64,000 bases of DNA from Paramyrothecium sp. XJ0827 (GCA_020881915.1 JAJFPB010000004.1:2294001-2358000), one strand, 5' to 3'. Shown: positions 32,256 to 43,713, counted from the stretch's first letter. Notes: generated from the letters alone by a model not told the origin. A program made the numbers and translations.

Positions 32256-33740
32256 ATGGCTCAATCAGGCGAAATGCGGGATGAACATGATATTATCATC
32301 ATGGGCGCTGGCCTCATCGGCATCAACACAGCTCACAACCTGCAGAAGCACATGCCGCACCGGAACTTCATCATTCTCGAGGCGCGCGATGTGCTGGGCG
32401 GGACGTGGCGCCTCTTTCGCTACCCAGGGGTCCGTTCAGACCTGCCCATGACAACTTTTGGATTCACGTGGTACCCTTGGCCGCATGCTCACAGAATTGG
32501 ATCGGGTCCAGAGATTGCGCAGTATATAGAAGACGCAGCGGAGGCGGCTGGTATCACGGAGAAGATCCGATACAGGCACAAGGTGACGGCTCTTGAATGG
32601 CGCAGCAGCGAACAGAGGTGGACGCTCGATGTAGACGTCGACGGGGTCGTCCAAAGGTTCCGTGCCAAGATTATCATGAGCTGCTCGGGCTATTATTCCT
32701 ACGAAAAGGGGTTTGAGGTTGACATCCCAGGCATCGACGATTTCCGCGGTCAAGTTGTGCATCCGCAGTTCTGGCCAGAGGACCTGGACCATTCTGGGAA
32801 ACGCATCGTCGTCATCGGCTCCGGCGCCACGGCTATCACGCTTGTCCCTAATTTAGTAAAGGAAGCCGCGCACTTGACGATGCTGCAGCGCAGCCCGTCG
32901 TACGTACTGGAAGCCGAGTCCCATTCCTCCGTCGACAACTGGGTGCGGGCCTTGTTGCCATTGTCCTGGGCAGGTAGGCTCTTGTGGTGGTCAGACATGA
33001 TCTCCACGGAGCTGTTCAGAGCCGTCGTGGAAACCTTTCCAAACTTCGGGAGGTCACTGGCGAAGAAGCACGTCTTGGAAAAGGTGCCGAAGCAGGTTGA
33101 TGTGGATGTACATTTCAACCCCACGTACAATTTGTTCCAGCAACGAATCTGCTTTGCTCCCGACGGAGACTTCTTCGAAGCGCTCCACAGGGACGACTGC
33201 GAGATCGTCACGGACACAATCGAGACGGTGAGGAAGGATGGCATCCTGCTCAAGTCGGGGCGCTTCCTCCCCGCGGACATGATCGTCACGGCTACAGGTC
33301 TGCACGTCGAGGTGCTAGGCGGCATGAAACCGGTCATCGATGGCGAAACATTCGAGCTCAGCGCGCACTACGTGTGGCGCGGCTGCATGCTCGACTCGCT
33401 GCCGAACATGATGCTGATGCAGGGCCACACGAGAGTGGTGTACACGGCGGCAGTCGACGTCATGGCGCGGCAAGCCGTGCGGGTGATGAAGCACATGGAG
33501 AAGAAAGGGGCGACGAGCGTGACGCCCCAGATAGAGCTCGCCGCGGGCGCGGAGCCGAAGCCCTTCATCGACGTGAAGAGCACCTACTTTGTCCAAGCCG
33601 CTGACCGGCTTCCCAAAGTGACGGGCGAAGGGCCTTCGTATGCGCGCGACAGCCTGGTGGCGGATTGGTGCATCGCCCTGTGGGGGCATGTAGAAGACGG
33701 CCTGGAGTATGCGGGATCTGAGGCGAAGACGAGGGCATGA
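32256..33740 (+). CDS. Baeyer-Villiger-type flavin monooxygenase
   Basis: Single exon, 494 residues. The first Rossmann motif IIIMGAGLIGINTAHNL binds FAD near residue 15; LEARDVLGGTWRLFRYPGVRSD follows as in this family. The fingerprint FRGQVVHPQFWP fits FxGxxxHxxxWP of type I Baeyer-Villiger monooxygenases, and a second nucleotide motif (IVVIGSGATAITLVPNL) binds NADPH. IVTATGLHVEVLGG matches the later ATG motif. Such enzymes insert oxygen next to a ketone or oxidise N/S atoms; the substrate is unknown. The closest overall look is to EthA-like bacterial and fungal enzymes. The start chosen is the ATG after an in-frame upstream stretch with no conserved sequence; the lack of introns is unremarkable alone. 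Confidence 0.9.
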   Translation: MAQSGEMRDEHDIIIMGAGLIGINTAHNLQKHMPHRNFIILEARDVLGGTWRLFRYPGVRSDLPMTTFGFTWYPWPHAHRIGSGPEIAQYIEDAAEAAGITEKIRYRHKVTALEWRSSEQRWTLDVDVDGVVQRFRAKIIMSCSGYYSYEKGFEVDIPGIDDFRGQVVHPQFWPEDLDHSGKRIVVIGSGATAITLVPNLVKEAAHLTMLQRSPSYVLEAESHSSVDNWVRALLPLSWAGRLLWWSDMISTELFRAVVETFPNFGRSLAKKHVLEKVPKQVDVDVHFNPTYNLFQQRICFAPDGDFFEALHRDDCEIVTDTIETVRKDGILLKSGRFLPADMIVTATGLHVEVLGGMKPVIDGETFELSAHYVWRGCMLDSLPNMMLMQGHTRVVYTAAVDVMARQAVRVMKHMEKKGATSVTPQIELAAGAEPKPFIDVKSTYFVQAADRLPKVTGEGPSYARDSLVADWCIALWGHVEDGLEYAGSEAKTRA

Positions 33741-35101
33741 GCTCTGTTCAACATGGACTCTCTTACCGACCTGCCTTGATTGACGAGATACAATGGTTCA
33801 GAGTAACAGGCTGTGTGTTGTTGTAGCCAAGTTAAACGTCTCTTTTGGCCTACCCGGGACTACATGGTACTATCACCGTATAGCTATAAGGTATTTGATG
33901 GACTTAACATGAGGGTGGGCATGACAGATCTAGTCAAAGAGATAGGTACGGTGCCTACGCACGCAACAGTCGTAAGATCAATCTGTCCCTCATCGATGCC
34001 GACGGCAACCCTGAGCGGTGGCGCAAAACCAGCACAGCACAGCATAGCCATGTCTCTCCTTGTCCGTCTCCATGTTCCATCTCGGAGAGCAACTCCCGGG
34101 ATTTTGGCACGCAATGCATTTCTCGGGTCGCACTAAGCCAACCCGTGTCCCAGGGCGCTGGAAACGCTGCAAAAAACAAGCCCCCCCGCAGAAAAGAAAC
34201 AAACCTGGTATTCCATGTGGTCGTTGTTTCTCTCTCCCCGTCACATGGCGCCGGCGCGATGGAATGCCAGCGTGCCATTTCGCACCGCACCCCTTGGTTA
34301 GTTCGGGGGGTGGACCGTCGATCAGTTCCAGGCCAGATGCTACTGCAGCTGGGGACATCCTGACCGCTTCCCGGACCGCAACATCTACTGCAATAGGGGG
34401 AAGGGGAAAGAAGCAAGGAAGGGTGCGCTAGTGTCAACGCACCTGTTGGATCCATTGGCGAGATGCGGTCCGGGGCCAATGCATCTTGTCCCAAAATGGC
34501 ATGCGTGAACCGAACCCGCCGGCCTGCCAGTTCACCCACCCCGATATTGCATCCAAATCGACCATTCTATCATACCCGAGGCACGTCTTGGACGTCGTTG
34601 GTTGCTCACCAGGTGCAGGGCCGGCGGGGCGTGAGACTGCCCGCACTTCTAGAAGCGCAGTGATGTTTATGCTGAGCGATGTATTGCCCCCATGATTTGG
34701 CCATGATGAAGCCACCGTCACTTGCGTTGAGTGCGTCTTCAGCTCAATTACTTTCAGTGCATTTTACCCGCGTCGCCTGCCGCTAGCTGCCTTACCTTCA
34801 CAAGTCCCCTTCACGTTCACATGGAACTAAATTGACCTGGTCTTGGCCTGCAAGGTATTTTCGTCGCCATCTTGAGTTAGTATATCTCAGGGATCGCCGC
34901 GACCACCGACATCAGCTACTTTCAGCCTGTTCCACCTAGCTCGCTCCTCGCAATCGACGACTCTCGTCCGCTGCGCTCTGTGCCCATTCGAAACCTCCCC
35001 ATTGCAAACCCTTTTGAGACAAGAAAACCCAACATCTGGTTGTTCACTGCTTCAACGTCCAAGCCGGCCCAGCCCCCCTGTGGGCCCCATCCTCACCCAG
35101 C
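33741..35101. other. Intergenic between monooxygenase and P450
   Basis: 1.36 kb. The longest open frame (33955-34539, minus) has no coding character. The last 120 bases before the P450 are pyrimidine-rich. No gene or repeat is supported. Confidence 0.5.
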
Positions 35102-36935
35102 ATGGGGTTCCTAGCCAGACTCGGTGGTTTGCCGTTGCGCATCTACATGTCCTGCGCTTGCGCCGCCGTCGTCCTGGGCCTCGGCGTCAATCAGGTCCGT
35201 CTTTGGTATCGCCTACGGCACGTTCCCGGGCCCAAGGGAGCCGCCTGGTCTGTTTGGTGGCAGCTGTCTGGCGCTTTGGGCGGCCGGTACCACGAGCGTC
35301 TAAGAGACGCGGCTGGCGAGTTTGGTATGTTGGACTGATAGATATCCCCGGACCACGTTCTCGCTGCCATCTCACCTTGGTAATGACGTTGATTTGACAT
35401 GCTAACTGTTGTACGAAGGCCCGCTCGTACGCATTGGTCCCAATGAATTGCTGTCCACGGACCCCGAGGTTGTCCGCCATATGGCTGCCGTGCGTGGCTC
35501 TTACACCAAAGGCGAGTTCTATCTGAGCGGCCGCCTTACACCCGGCGTGGACAATGTCGTCTCACAGAGAGACGAAGCCAAGCACAAGGCCATGAGAGCG
35601 CAAATGGCCCCTGGTGTAAGTCGAGCACTGTCCAGGTGTTCCGGGTGAGCTGCTTACACGCGACCAATAGTTTTCGGGCAAGGAGAACGAAGGATTCAGT
35701 TTCGAGTCTGGCATTGACCGCCAGCTCATGAACTTCATCGACCTCATCAAACGGAAGTACGTCTCCTCGGCCGCGGAAACGCGGCGTGTAGACTTGGCGG
35801 AAAAGACGCAGTTCTTCGCCCTCGACGCCATAGGCGACATTTCCTTCGGCAAGCCCTTCGGGTACCTCTCCAAAGACGAGGATCTCTACGACTACAACCA
35901 GATCAACGCGTCGTCTCTGCCCGTCATGAACGTTGTCTCTGTCCTGCCTTGGCTGACCAACCTCGTCCATGCCTGGCCGTTGCGGCTCATGCTTCCTCGT
36001 GAGGACGACAAAGTCGGTTTCGGACGACTGATGAAGTGAGTGGGAAGAGCGTGCTCCGGCAAAGTACGAGTGATTGCTAACTGCATGATTAGTTTTGCGA
36101 GGAACTATGTCGACACGAGGCTTGCCCCAGATGCGCCGCCAGCGAGCGACATGATGCAGGCACATATCAAGAATGGCATGGACCGAGACCAGTTGATCCA
36201 ACAAGTCTTCCTTTTCATGTAAGTCAGGTCCGCCAAAGCCCATCCGATAACACAACCTAATCCATCCAAGCATCGCCGGATCCAACTCGTCCGCGCACGC
36301 CTTACGTATGACGATCCTTTCCCTCATCACCACCCCAACCGCCCTTGCCGCCCTCCTCGACGAGATCCGCTCCGTCGCCGCCAAAGTCAGCACGCCCATC
36401 TCCTGGTCCGAGTCGCAAACTCTGCCCTACCTCCAGGCCGTCGTGCGCGAAGGCCTTCGCATGTGGCCCCCCGTCGCTGGGCTCGGCTTCAAGCTGGTGC
36501 CCCCGGAGGGTGACCACATCAACGGCTACTTCGTCCCTGGGGGCACCCAGATCGGCCAAGGCTTCTTTGGTATCGGTCGGTCCGAGCTCGTCTGGGGAGA
36601 CGACGCGGACGTGTTCCGTCCCGAGAGGTGGCTGAACGTGGAGAGCGAGCGGCTGAGGAAGATGAATGCGGCCGTTGATACGCATTTTGGCGCGGGCAAG
36701 TATTCGTGCTTGGGCAAGCCGATAGCCATGATGGAGCTTCACAAAGCCATCTTTGAGGTGAGTCTCCCAGCGCATTCTCTGAACATGACAAACCCGAGTT
36801 GCTGATTCCAGCCCACAGTTGGTGAAGCGGTTTGAGTTTGCCGTCCTTGACGCCGAGCGCCCTATCAACACACAGACGTCCGTATTTTTGTTTGCCTCGG
36901 ATCTCTGGGTTCGAGTCACTGAGCGTGTTTTATAA
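35102..36935 (+). CDS. Cytochrome P450 monooxygenase
   Basis: Six exons: 35102-35324, 35419-35615, 35671-36035, 36093-36218, 36271-36757 and 36819-36935; introns 52-94 bases; 504 residues. An N-terminal membrane anchor (YMSCACAAVVLGLGV) is followed by a Pro hinge (HVPGPKGAAW). I-helix IAGSNSSAHAL, K-helix E-x-x-R in REGLRMWPP, FRPERW and the haem loop FGAGKYSCLGKPIA with the Cys ligand are all intact. The general style is that of fungal pisatin-demethylase-like P450s (inference). It sits 1.4 kb downstream of the flavin monooxygenase on the same strand, so the two may act in one oxidative pathway, but there is no synthase nearby. Confidence 0.93.
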
Positions 36936-37377
36936 TGCTAGACGGACACCAGGGTAGCATCTCTACTCATTTCACCATGGAATGCTCCTGAAGCCTGATC
37001 TAATCTTAACCATCGAGCCGTAGAACCACCAGAGCTGAATACGGGGTTCTTGTCTTTTGGTTTATACCCCGGCATTAGCAAGTTTATTTATTGTATATCA
37101 TGCTTTATACCATATATGCAGATTCGTTACATCGTTTGTCATATGAACTAGCAAATTGAATTATCGGCCATTTCACGAATGATGGGATCTGACTGCGTGA
37201 CACTATTCTGACCCCTTTCTTGTCAACGAGGAAATGAATGAAAAATAGTGTTGGGTATGTGTTAACCAGCCTGTTCTCGGTTCGAGAGTAGACCAAATAT
37301 CTCCAATGAGGGCGACGCTTCTTTCCTGCCACCAAGGATATTGTTTACATATTCTATCAGTACACGCTAACCTCACG
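36936..37377. other. Convergent intergenic region P450/NTR2
   Basis: 442 bp of AT-richer 3' flanks. Nothing else is supported. Confidence 0.5.
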
Positions 37378-38862
37378 TCATAATTCGTCCTCGGCATTTT
37401 GTGACACGGTTCGAGGAGTCGTGCCTAAACTCTCGAGACCCCTCTCGCCCATGAGATCTATGCTTGGAGCGACACCTGCCACCGAGCCTGGCTCAATCTT
37501 TCCGGAGCCCAAGGCTTCCTGGTACTTTCTGCCCGTCTCATCCAGCAGTGCCTGGACCTCCCCCTCCCTCTTCGCAATCTCTGCCTTCTCGTTGCGCAGC
37601 TGCTGCACCCTAGCATCTTTCTTCTGGATCTCGCCCTCCATCGATTGGAGCGTAGCCTGCAGCCTTGCCAGACATTCCGCCAAGCTCGGCAGAGGTGTGA
37701 TCTTCGGAGGCACTTGCAGCAGCTCAGAAGCAGGGTCATTGCGAGGCTTCTTCAAGCCGTCCATCCCCGCGCGCGTCTGCGCAGCTTCGTACGCTATTCG
37801 CCGTTCTGCGTCGCTATCAGCCGACGAGTCCGAAGAGTGGCCTTCGGCGGCGTTGATCATTTCCGCCATTTGCAGCCGCTCTCGCTTCCGCCTCTCCTTC
37901 TCTGCGCGTTTGCCCAAAGAGAGCCCACCGTCGTCCACGTAGTCGTCAAAGCCTTCGCCCAAATCCTCATCCTCCGCTACCAACCGGGTATCATCCTTCT
38001 TTTTCCTGCCAAAAGAATCTTCATCCTCGTCGTCCAGCGAGATGAAATTTTGCTCCTTGGCGAGGCGGGCGCGCCGCTCTTTCTTCTCCTTGATCTCAGC
38101 TTCCGTGAGTATAGCTGTCTGGGTGTTTTCGGGCTTCGCGACGTCCTTGGCTTCCACGATCAAAGCACCATCCAGCTCCGATGGGTCCAGCTCCATCTCA
38201 TCACCTGCATCGGGAAGCGGAGCACCGTTTTGCGGCGTATTTGGCGTAGATGATTGCAACTCGTCCAGGTATTCCTTGCTGTACCTTGGCCTGTCATCGT
38301 CATCGTCCTGCAAAGATCGCAAAGGTAGCCCTCTGTTCCCAATTCCCCGCTTCAGGGCATTGCTCTCTAAGATTCGTTGTCCCAAAGAGGCCACCTTAGG
38401 TTTGTTGATCTCCGTCGGCTCGGTATCTGCCTCTTCGTTTCCGACACCTCCGAATGACAAGCGGGACGATTTCGCTGGCTTTTTTTTCTGTTTCGACGAG
38501 GTCCGGCTCACGTTCGGTCGAACCACTACGGGTCCCTCGTCGTCGTCTTCATCACCAATGTGGGGGGAATGCCCATTGTCGAGTTCGTCTGAATCGGTCA
38601 CATTGAGACTTTTCCGTAGATTTGACTGTCGGAAAGGTTTCCTTCCGGACTTAGATGCAAATGATGGTTTTGTAGAGTCTGCGCGCCGTGGTCAGCCTTG
38701 TCCGGTAATCAGCAGTGGTTCAAGCAGGTTGAGGCGCGACAACTACTTACCTTCTGTGCCGCTGCCAGCGTCGGCAACCTCGCCAGACACGACATTCGGA
38801 GTTTCTTCCTCATCATCTATCTTGATGACACGCGCTTTGCGTTTCGACCCGAACGAGCTCAT
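37378..38862 (-). CDS. NTR2: Ntr2-like spliceosome disassembly factor
   Basis: Exons 38862-38751 and 38678-37378; 72-base intron; 470 residues. It begins MSSFGSKRKARVIKIDDEEE. The charged sequence, the RPRYSKEYLDELQSSTPNTP motif (about residue 170), and the long C-terminal coiled coil (MEGEIQKKDARVQQLRNEKAEIAKREGEV, here split for length) match the Ntr2/GCFC-associated family. In yeast Ntr1-Ntr2 recruits Prp43 to dismantle the intron-lariat spliceosome. Acidic patches (DDEDEDSFG; EDEDLGEGFDDYVDDGG) punctuate the middle. It is predicted nuclear. Its 5' end faces the SmG gene across 182 bp. Confidence 0.8.
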
Positions 38863-39044
38863 TTTGGCGCGAAATGGAGGATGCCATGAGTGCCATAGCA
38901 TCATGGGTGACCGGGGTCTCGAGGTGAAGTTCTTTATCTAATCTACACGTGACCCGAATTTTGCGACCAAGAGCAGCTTCGGTTTGGAGCTGCGATCGCG
39001 TGGTAGCAGCCCGCTCAAACGACGTCTACAACTGACAGTTCATC
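38863..39044. promoter_or_regulatory. 182-bp bidirectional promoter NTR2/SmG
   Basis: Only 182 bases separate the two start codons, so the divergent genes, both spliceosomal, probably share control sequences here. Confidence 0.6.
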
Positions 39045-39521
39045 ATGGCGCCCGCACAGCCAGAATTAAAGAAGGTGTGTTGGCTCCCAAGTCTTTCTCC
39101 CTTTCGGAAGATCGGCTCTAGGCGACATTGATATGCCGTTCGCCGGCGGTGAGACAGTCCTTGCTAATCTTCCGCCTAGTACCTCGACAAGCGGCTGTTC
39201 GTCCAGCTTAACGGCAGCCGAAAGGTCATCGGCGTTCTTCGCGGCTACGATGTGAGCAACGCATGCGTTACGGGCTTGTGCCGAACAACGAGCTGACACG
39301 TCCTACTAGGTCTTCCTGAACATCGTGCTCGACGAGGCTGTGGAGGAGAAAGACGGAGGCGAGAAAGTGAGACTGGGCATGGTGGTATGTCTTCTTGGGC
39401 ACTCGCTTCACACACTGAGATTCGTTCGCTCACCAATCAATAGGTCATCCGCGGCAACTCGGTCGTCATGCTGGAAGCTTTGGAGAGGATCGGAGGCGAT
39501 GACAGGCAACAGCGGGGCTAG
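39045..39521 (+). CDS. SMX2: Small nuclear ribonucleoprotein SmG
   Basis: Core Sm protein of the spliceosomal U1, U2, U4 and U5 snRNPs. Four exons (39045-39074, 39180-39251, 39310-39384, 39444-39521) all in phase 0; introns 105, 58 and 59 bases; 84 residues. Sm1 is seen as LDKRLFVQLNGSRKVIGVLRGYDVFLNIVL (residues 12-40, cited in part) and Sm2 as MVVIRGNSVVMLE. The MAPAQPELKKY start and the length match SmG rather than Lsm7. The introns are dense for such a short gene. Confidence 0.95.
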
Positions 39522-39668
39522 AGCTCGAAAAGTGATTGGAAACCTGAAAATAACTTGCTCGGCGTTCTGAGGACCAAATGTGGTTTATTAGTGGGACTAC
39601 ACGGGATCTGTCTTGCTAGGTATCAAGAGAGGATATACCCAAGAGATTTTACACGGCCAGCGTTGGCA

Positions 39669-40243
39669 CTACTTGCTCTGCACTGACCAGGCTTTCTCGT
39701 CGTACCAGTCCATCATCTTGCTGCCATACGTTTTGTGCCACCCTTTGATACCACCCTTCAGGACGACGGCAGACATGCCTTTGTCGCCGATCTCGTTGAG
39801 ATAATCTTGCATCCAGCCAGCGCATCGAGGGCCTCGTCCACTTGAGCTGCCTATTCGGGCCGAGATTGGTCAGTCCCGAGGTGCTTTTGCAAGTGAATTG
39901 GTTCGTTCGAGGCACCGGGTTCCTTACCGCAGTAGAAGATGATTGTCTTAATACCTGCTTGGCGGCATAGCTGGTAGAGGACGGGCCTCGTCTGGTAGAA
40001 GGACTGGGCGGGGAGGTTGAGGGAAGAAGAGATGGTGCCACCCTCCCAGTCGTTGCGCCGAACATCGACCAACTGGAAGTCCCTGTTCTTATCTTTGGGG
40101 GGAGTCGCAGATGCTGCGTCGTCTGCCAGGAGCTGCAAGACCTCGGAGGGCTCGAGGTGGTGGCAAGACGACTGGACGTCTGGCAGGGATGCCCACCACG
40201 GCGGGGCCTCAGTGGCTTGCGGGGTGACGGTCGACGGAGGCAT
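39669..40243 (-). CDS. Rhodanese/Acr2-like (Cdc25-fold) phosphatase or arsenate reductase
   Basis: Exons 40243-39928 and 39850-39669; 77-base intron; 165 residues. The rhodanese fold is visible: QLVDVRRNDWEGGTI, then the active-site loop FYCGSSSGRGPRCAGW, a CX5R signature as in Acr2-type arsenate reductases and the small Cdc25-like phosphatase Ibp1. VVLKGGIKGWHKTYG follows near the C-terminus. The intron falls right after the codon for the catalytic Cys. The reaction is either arsenate reduction with a thiol donor or phosphate hydrolysis; both fit. No arsenite pump is nearby to favour the former. Confidence 0.85.
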
Positions 40244-40457
40244 GTTTCTGTTTCTATCTGGAATTGACCTTACCCATGAATCGCTACTGGCGGTGAAGTT
40301 GGCGCAAATCCCTGCGTGTGGAGGTGAGTGAGACGGGAGTTAGTTTATGATTGATGTATAAAGTCGACCTTTTGCAAGAGGATTCCGGGGCGCATGTTGG
40401 CTTAACCCAACTAAGGCGTGCCGGTACATCATTGCCCCTCAAGTCGCGTAGAGCACA

Positions 40458-40476
40458 CTATAGCCTTCGGCTATAG
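40458..40476. repeat. Perfect hairpin, 8-bp stem
   Basis: CTATAGCC-TTC-GGCTATAG, a three-base loop between exact 8-bp arms. Intergenic; function unknown. Confidence 0.7.
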
Positions 40477-41348
40477 CCTGGGCCTTAAATCGCATTACGT
40501 TAAACTGTACCTTATCAGGCCGCAGCTGAGGCCCTGGCTTTCCTCGATTCGGGAGGCGGACCGCTGCGGAACTCCGGGGTCCACAACCCACATCTTCAAC
40601 TGCCATGTAAGTCAGAGCCATGCACAGTTTCTCTCATCAGCCACCAGAATGCCACCCCGGACGGCCAATGTTATGTGCACAAACTTTTTCAGTTCCCCAT
40701 AGCACGCCATGGCAACAGGGGTTGAGAGGCCTCGGATTGGTCCGCAACTTGTCTGGCTTCAAAAGGTCTCTCGGCTTTGCTGTTCGCCAGGGGTTGAGAC
40801 CATCCTTCACGCCGTCGATGGCAATCGTCAGATCAACCACGCAGCCTTGGCACGAGCCAAGGGTGAGAAATTCTGCTGGCTTAACATGTAGGTGTTCAAA
40901 ACGTAGTCGCTTTTGCGAGGGCTCTGCGGTCATGCTCTCAACGCAACCCGACTTCGCCCTCTGGATGCAATGGAGATGGTTACGAAGTCGGCCCCGGTAT
41001 CGCTCACCCAAAATGACTGAGTAAACGACCCGCATAGTTGAAGAATCGAAGGAGACTATGACTATACAAGTCACAAGAGGGTCACAATTACAACCAGCAG
41101 TTCCCGGTCCTGCGCTTAACGTCGGACTGACCCTTGTCCTTGATCATGGCCCCCCACTCCGTATAGTCCTCCCAAGCACCACCAATCCTAACCGAGTTGA
41201 TGAGCGGACTATGCAGCGGTGGTTGACGCACTACGTGTGAACTGGTCCGAGAAAGCCCTCCTGCCTGCAATTTGGCTGACAATTGATCCGAAGAGATGAG
41301 GAGACGCCAGTAACTCGCGCACGATCCCAGCTCCGCAGCTCGGGCAAC

Positions 41349-41356
41349 TATATAAA
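41349..41356 (+). promoter_or_regulatory. TATA box of the L-amino acid oxidase gene
   Basis: TATATAAA at 41349-41356, 85 bases before the start codon at 41441. A strong TATA box suits a regulated, inducible gene. Confidence 0.6.
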
Positions 41357-41440
41357 GATGCTCCGCGTGTCTGCTGTCAGATTGCTAGGTAGTTGGAGAC
41401 GGAGCTTGAATTCATCCTTTCTTCTTGTGCCACAGGGGCC

Positions 41441-43713
41441 ATGATTCCTTCGCCGATCAAGCTCGCCCTCTGGGCTGGAGCAGCACTGTCCACAGCGTCG
41501 TCACTTCCATTCCACCTCGAAACGAGAAGTGAACTAACCTCGCATCTTGCCAATGTGCACGTTTCCCAGCAGGGACCCGTAGATGGTGCCGTATCCTTCA
41601 CGTACGGCTCTTGCCATGCTCAGTCTCAGGAAGACTCCCATCACACCATCGGCAAACACGACAAGTTCATGGGTTCGCGGATCGTTTGGGTCATTCCTCG
41701 AGGCGCGCAAAGCAACGGCTGCATCTCCGCTTGGGACGAAGCTGGCGTCTTGATCGGACGCAGTGATCCCCAACGACTTCACAAGGTCAAGCGCCGAGCC
41801 CTTCGGAAGCGATCCAAGTGTAAGCTTCATAGCAGACCTCCACATCCAAAGGGAATACTAACCACATACTAGCAGGTGGCATTCCCATGACAAATGCCAC
41901 AGGAATTGACCCAATTGGTCCCTGGTTCGATGGCGTAGAGCTTCTGTCCCAAAAACAGCCACCACCCGTTCATGTCGAGGCTGCCAAGAGCAAAGAGATC
42001 GCCATCGTCGGCGCAGGCATGTCGAGCCTGATGAGCTTCCTGGTCCTTTCCCAGGCCGGCTTCACCAATTTGACCATTCTCGAGGCCGGGGAGCGCCTGG
42101 GCGGGCGTGTTCACACGGCATACCTGACCGGAGGCCCTTTTGACTACTCTTATCAAGAAATGGGGCCTATGCGGCTTCCGGTGGCATACAGAGACCGGGT
42201 CAGCAACGAGACACTGGAGATTGCCGACCATCAACTGGTTCTTCAACTCGCCAAGGAGCTCAACAAGCTCAATAAGAACGACAAGAACTTCAGCGTCGAC
42301 TTCATCCCGTGGCTGCAGCGGAACACAAACTCGTTCTACTACAGGAACGGCTTCAAGCTGCCAACGGGCCTCCCGCCCACGGTCGGGCAGGTTTCACAGA
42401 ACGCATCGCTCGGCGTCGTCGTCACCCCTGACCCTGCCGCCGAGCAGCTCTCCGAGCTCGTCAACGCCAACCTGCCTGGTCCCGAATTCAGGGCTCTCAT
42501 GGCCACAAACATGTACAAGGCGCACAAGGAGTGGTTGGAAAATGGCCTGAACGGGCTTGGCGGCGACCACTGGTCCGAGTTTGCTTTCATGGTCAACTAC
42601 TTGAACGCTACTCTGGGGACCGCTGCCTTGCTCCGCGCGCAACCCGGGAACACCTTCTGGGAAGGGCTGTTTGAAGGATTCTACTTCTCTGCCAGCTCGT
42701 GGGTCACTGTTGATGGCGGCTTCAGTCGTCTGGCCCGGGCCTTCCACCCTCTAGTCGACCGGGTGATTTCGATGAGGCGCAAGATCGAACGAGTCATCTA
42801 CTCGAACAAGTCGGACAAGCTCACGCTTCAATGGCGCAACAGCTTCAAGGACCAAGAGTTGCAGGAGGCCTCATACGACTACGCCATCATCGGCGTGCCC
42901 TTCTCCAACGTGCGGAAGTGGCGTCTCCCCGGCCTGTCCCCCGGCATTACCAACGCCATCCAGGGCATCCCGTACGCCTCAGCTTGCAAGGTCGCGCTCG
43001 AGTTCTCGGAGCGTTTCTGGGAACACTACGCCAACCCCATCCACGGCGGCTGCAACACCGTTACCGATATTCCGCTGGTGGGCAATGTCTGCTACCCGTC
43101 GTACAACATCAACGGCACAGGCCCGGCCAGCATCGTTGCCAGCTATGCCATCTACGACTCGGCACAGAGTCTCACCAGCGTGCCCGAGGATGAGCACGTC
43201 CAGTACATCCTCGACGCCATGGTGGAGATACACGGGGAGTCCACCAGGGAGCTGTACACCGGCAACTACAACCGCCGCTGCTGGCAGATCGACCCGCTCC
43301 AGTCGGGCGCTTGGGCGGCTCCGTCCGTTGGGCAGCATGAGACGTTCATCCCTGAGTTCTTCAAGACGCACAGCAACGTAAGTCATTTTCCTCGTCAAAA
43401 AACGTTCGCGAAAGACACATGCTTACGGCACTGCAGATGATCTTTGTGGGCGAGCACACGGCTCACACCCATGCTTGGATTTCTTCAGCCCTCGACTCGG
43501 GCATCCGCGGTGGTGTTCAACTTATGCTTGGTATGCATTTCCTCTAGTTGCCTGCCAATGGGCCATGCTCTGACACGCAGTAGAACTCGGATTAGTAGAC
43601 GAAGCCAAGGAGACAGTCAACAAATGGATGGCCAGATGGATGGATGTTGTAAGTATTCCTGAGCCTGAGCCGGTTCCGCGGGCATCGGATCTTTGCTGAC
43701 TATTGTGTAGTAA
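41441..43713 (+). CDS. Secreted L-amino acid oxidase (flavin amine oxidase)
   Basis: Oxidises L-amino acids to keto acids, ammonia and hydrogen peroxide. Exons 41441-41819, 41876-43377, 43437-43530, 43581-43648 and a last exon holding only TAA (43711-43713); 681 residues. If the last intron (43649-43710) is retained, the protein gains 17 residues and stops at 43699. The signal peptide is MIPSPIKLALWAGAALSTASS. A region of about 100 residues (GAVSFTYGSC; SRIVWVIPRG) precedes a polybasic junction (KVKRRALRKRSK). The amine oxidase domain follows: IAIVGAGMSSLMSFLVL (FAD; the third Gly is Ser), LEAGERLGGRVHT, MGPMRLP, and FVGEHTAHTHAWISSALDSG near the end. It carries several possible N-glycosylation sites. 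Secretion is inferred. Confidence 0.9.

Larger units (their letters stand above)
40244..41440. other. Divergent intergenic region rhodanese/L-amino acid oxidase
   Basis: 1.2 kb with a perfect 8-bp hairpin at 40458-40476 and a TATA box at 41349-41356. Overlapping open frames on both strands (40620-41024 plus, 40637-41074 minus) have no recognisable domain. Confidence 0.5.

Noticed and set aside
33955..34539. 194-codon minus-strand open frame between monooxygenase and P450
   Set aside because: No domain, no splice support and composition unlike the nearby genes.
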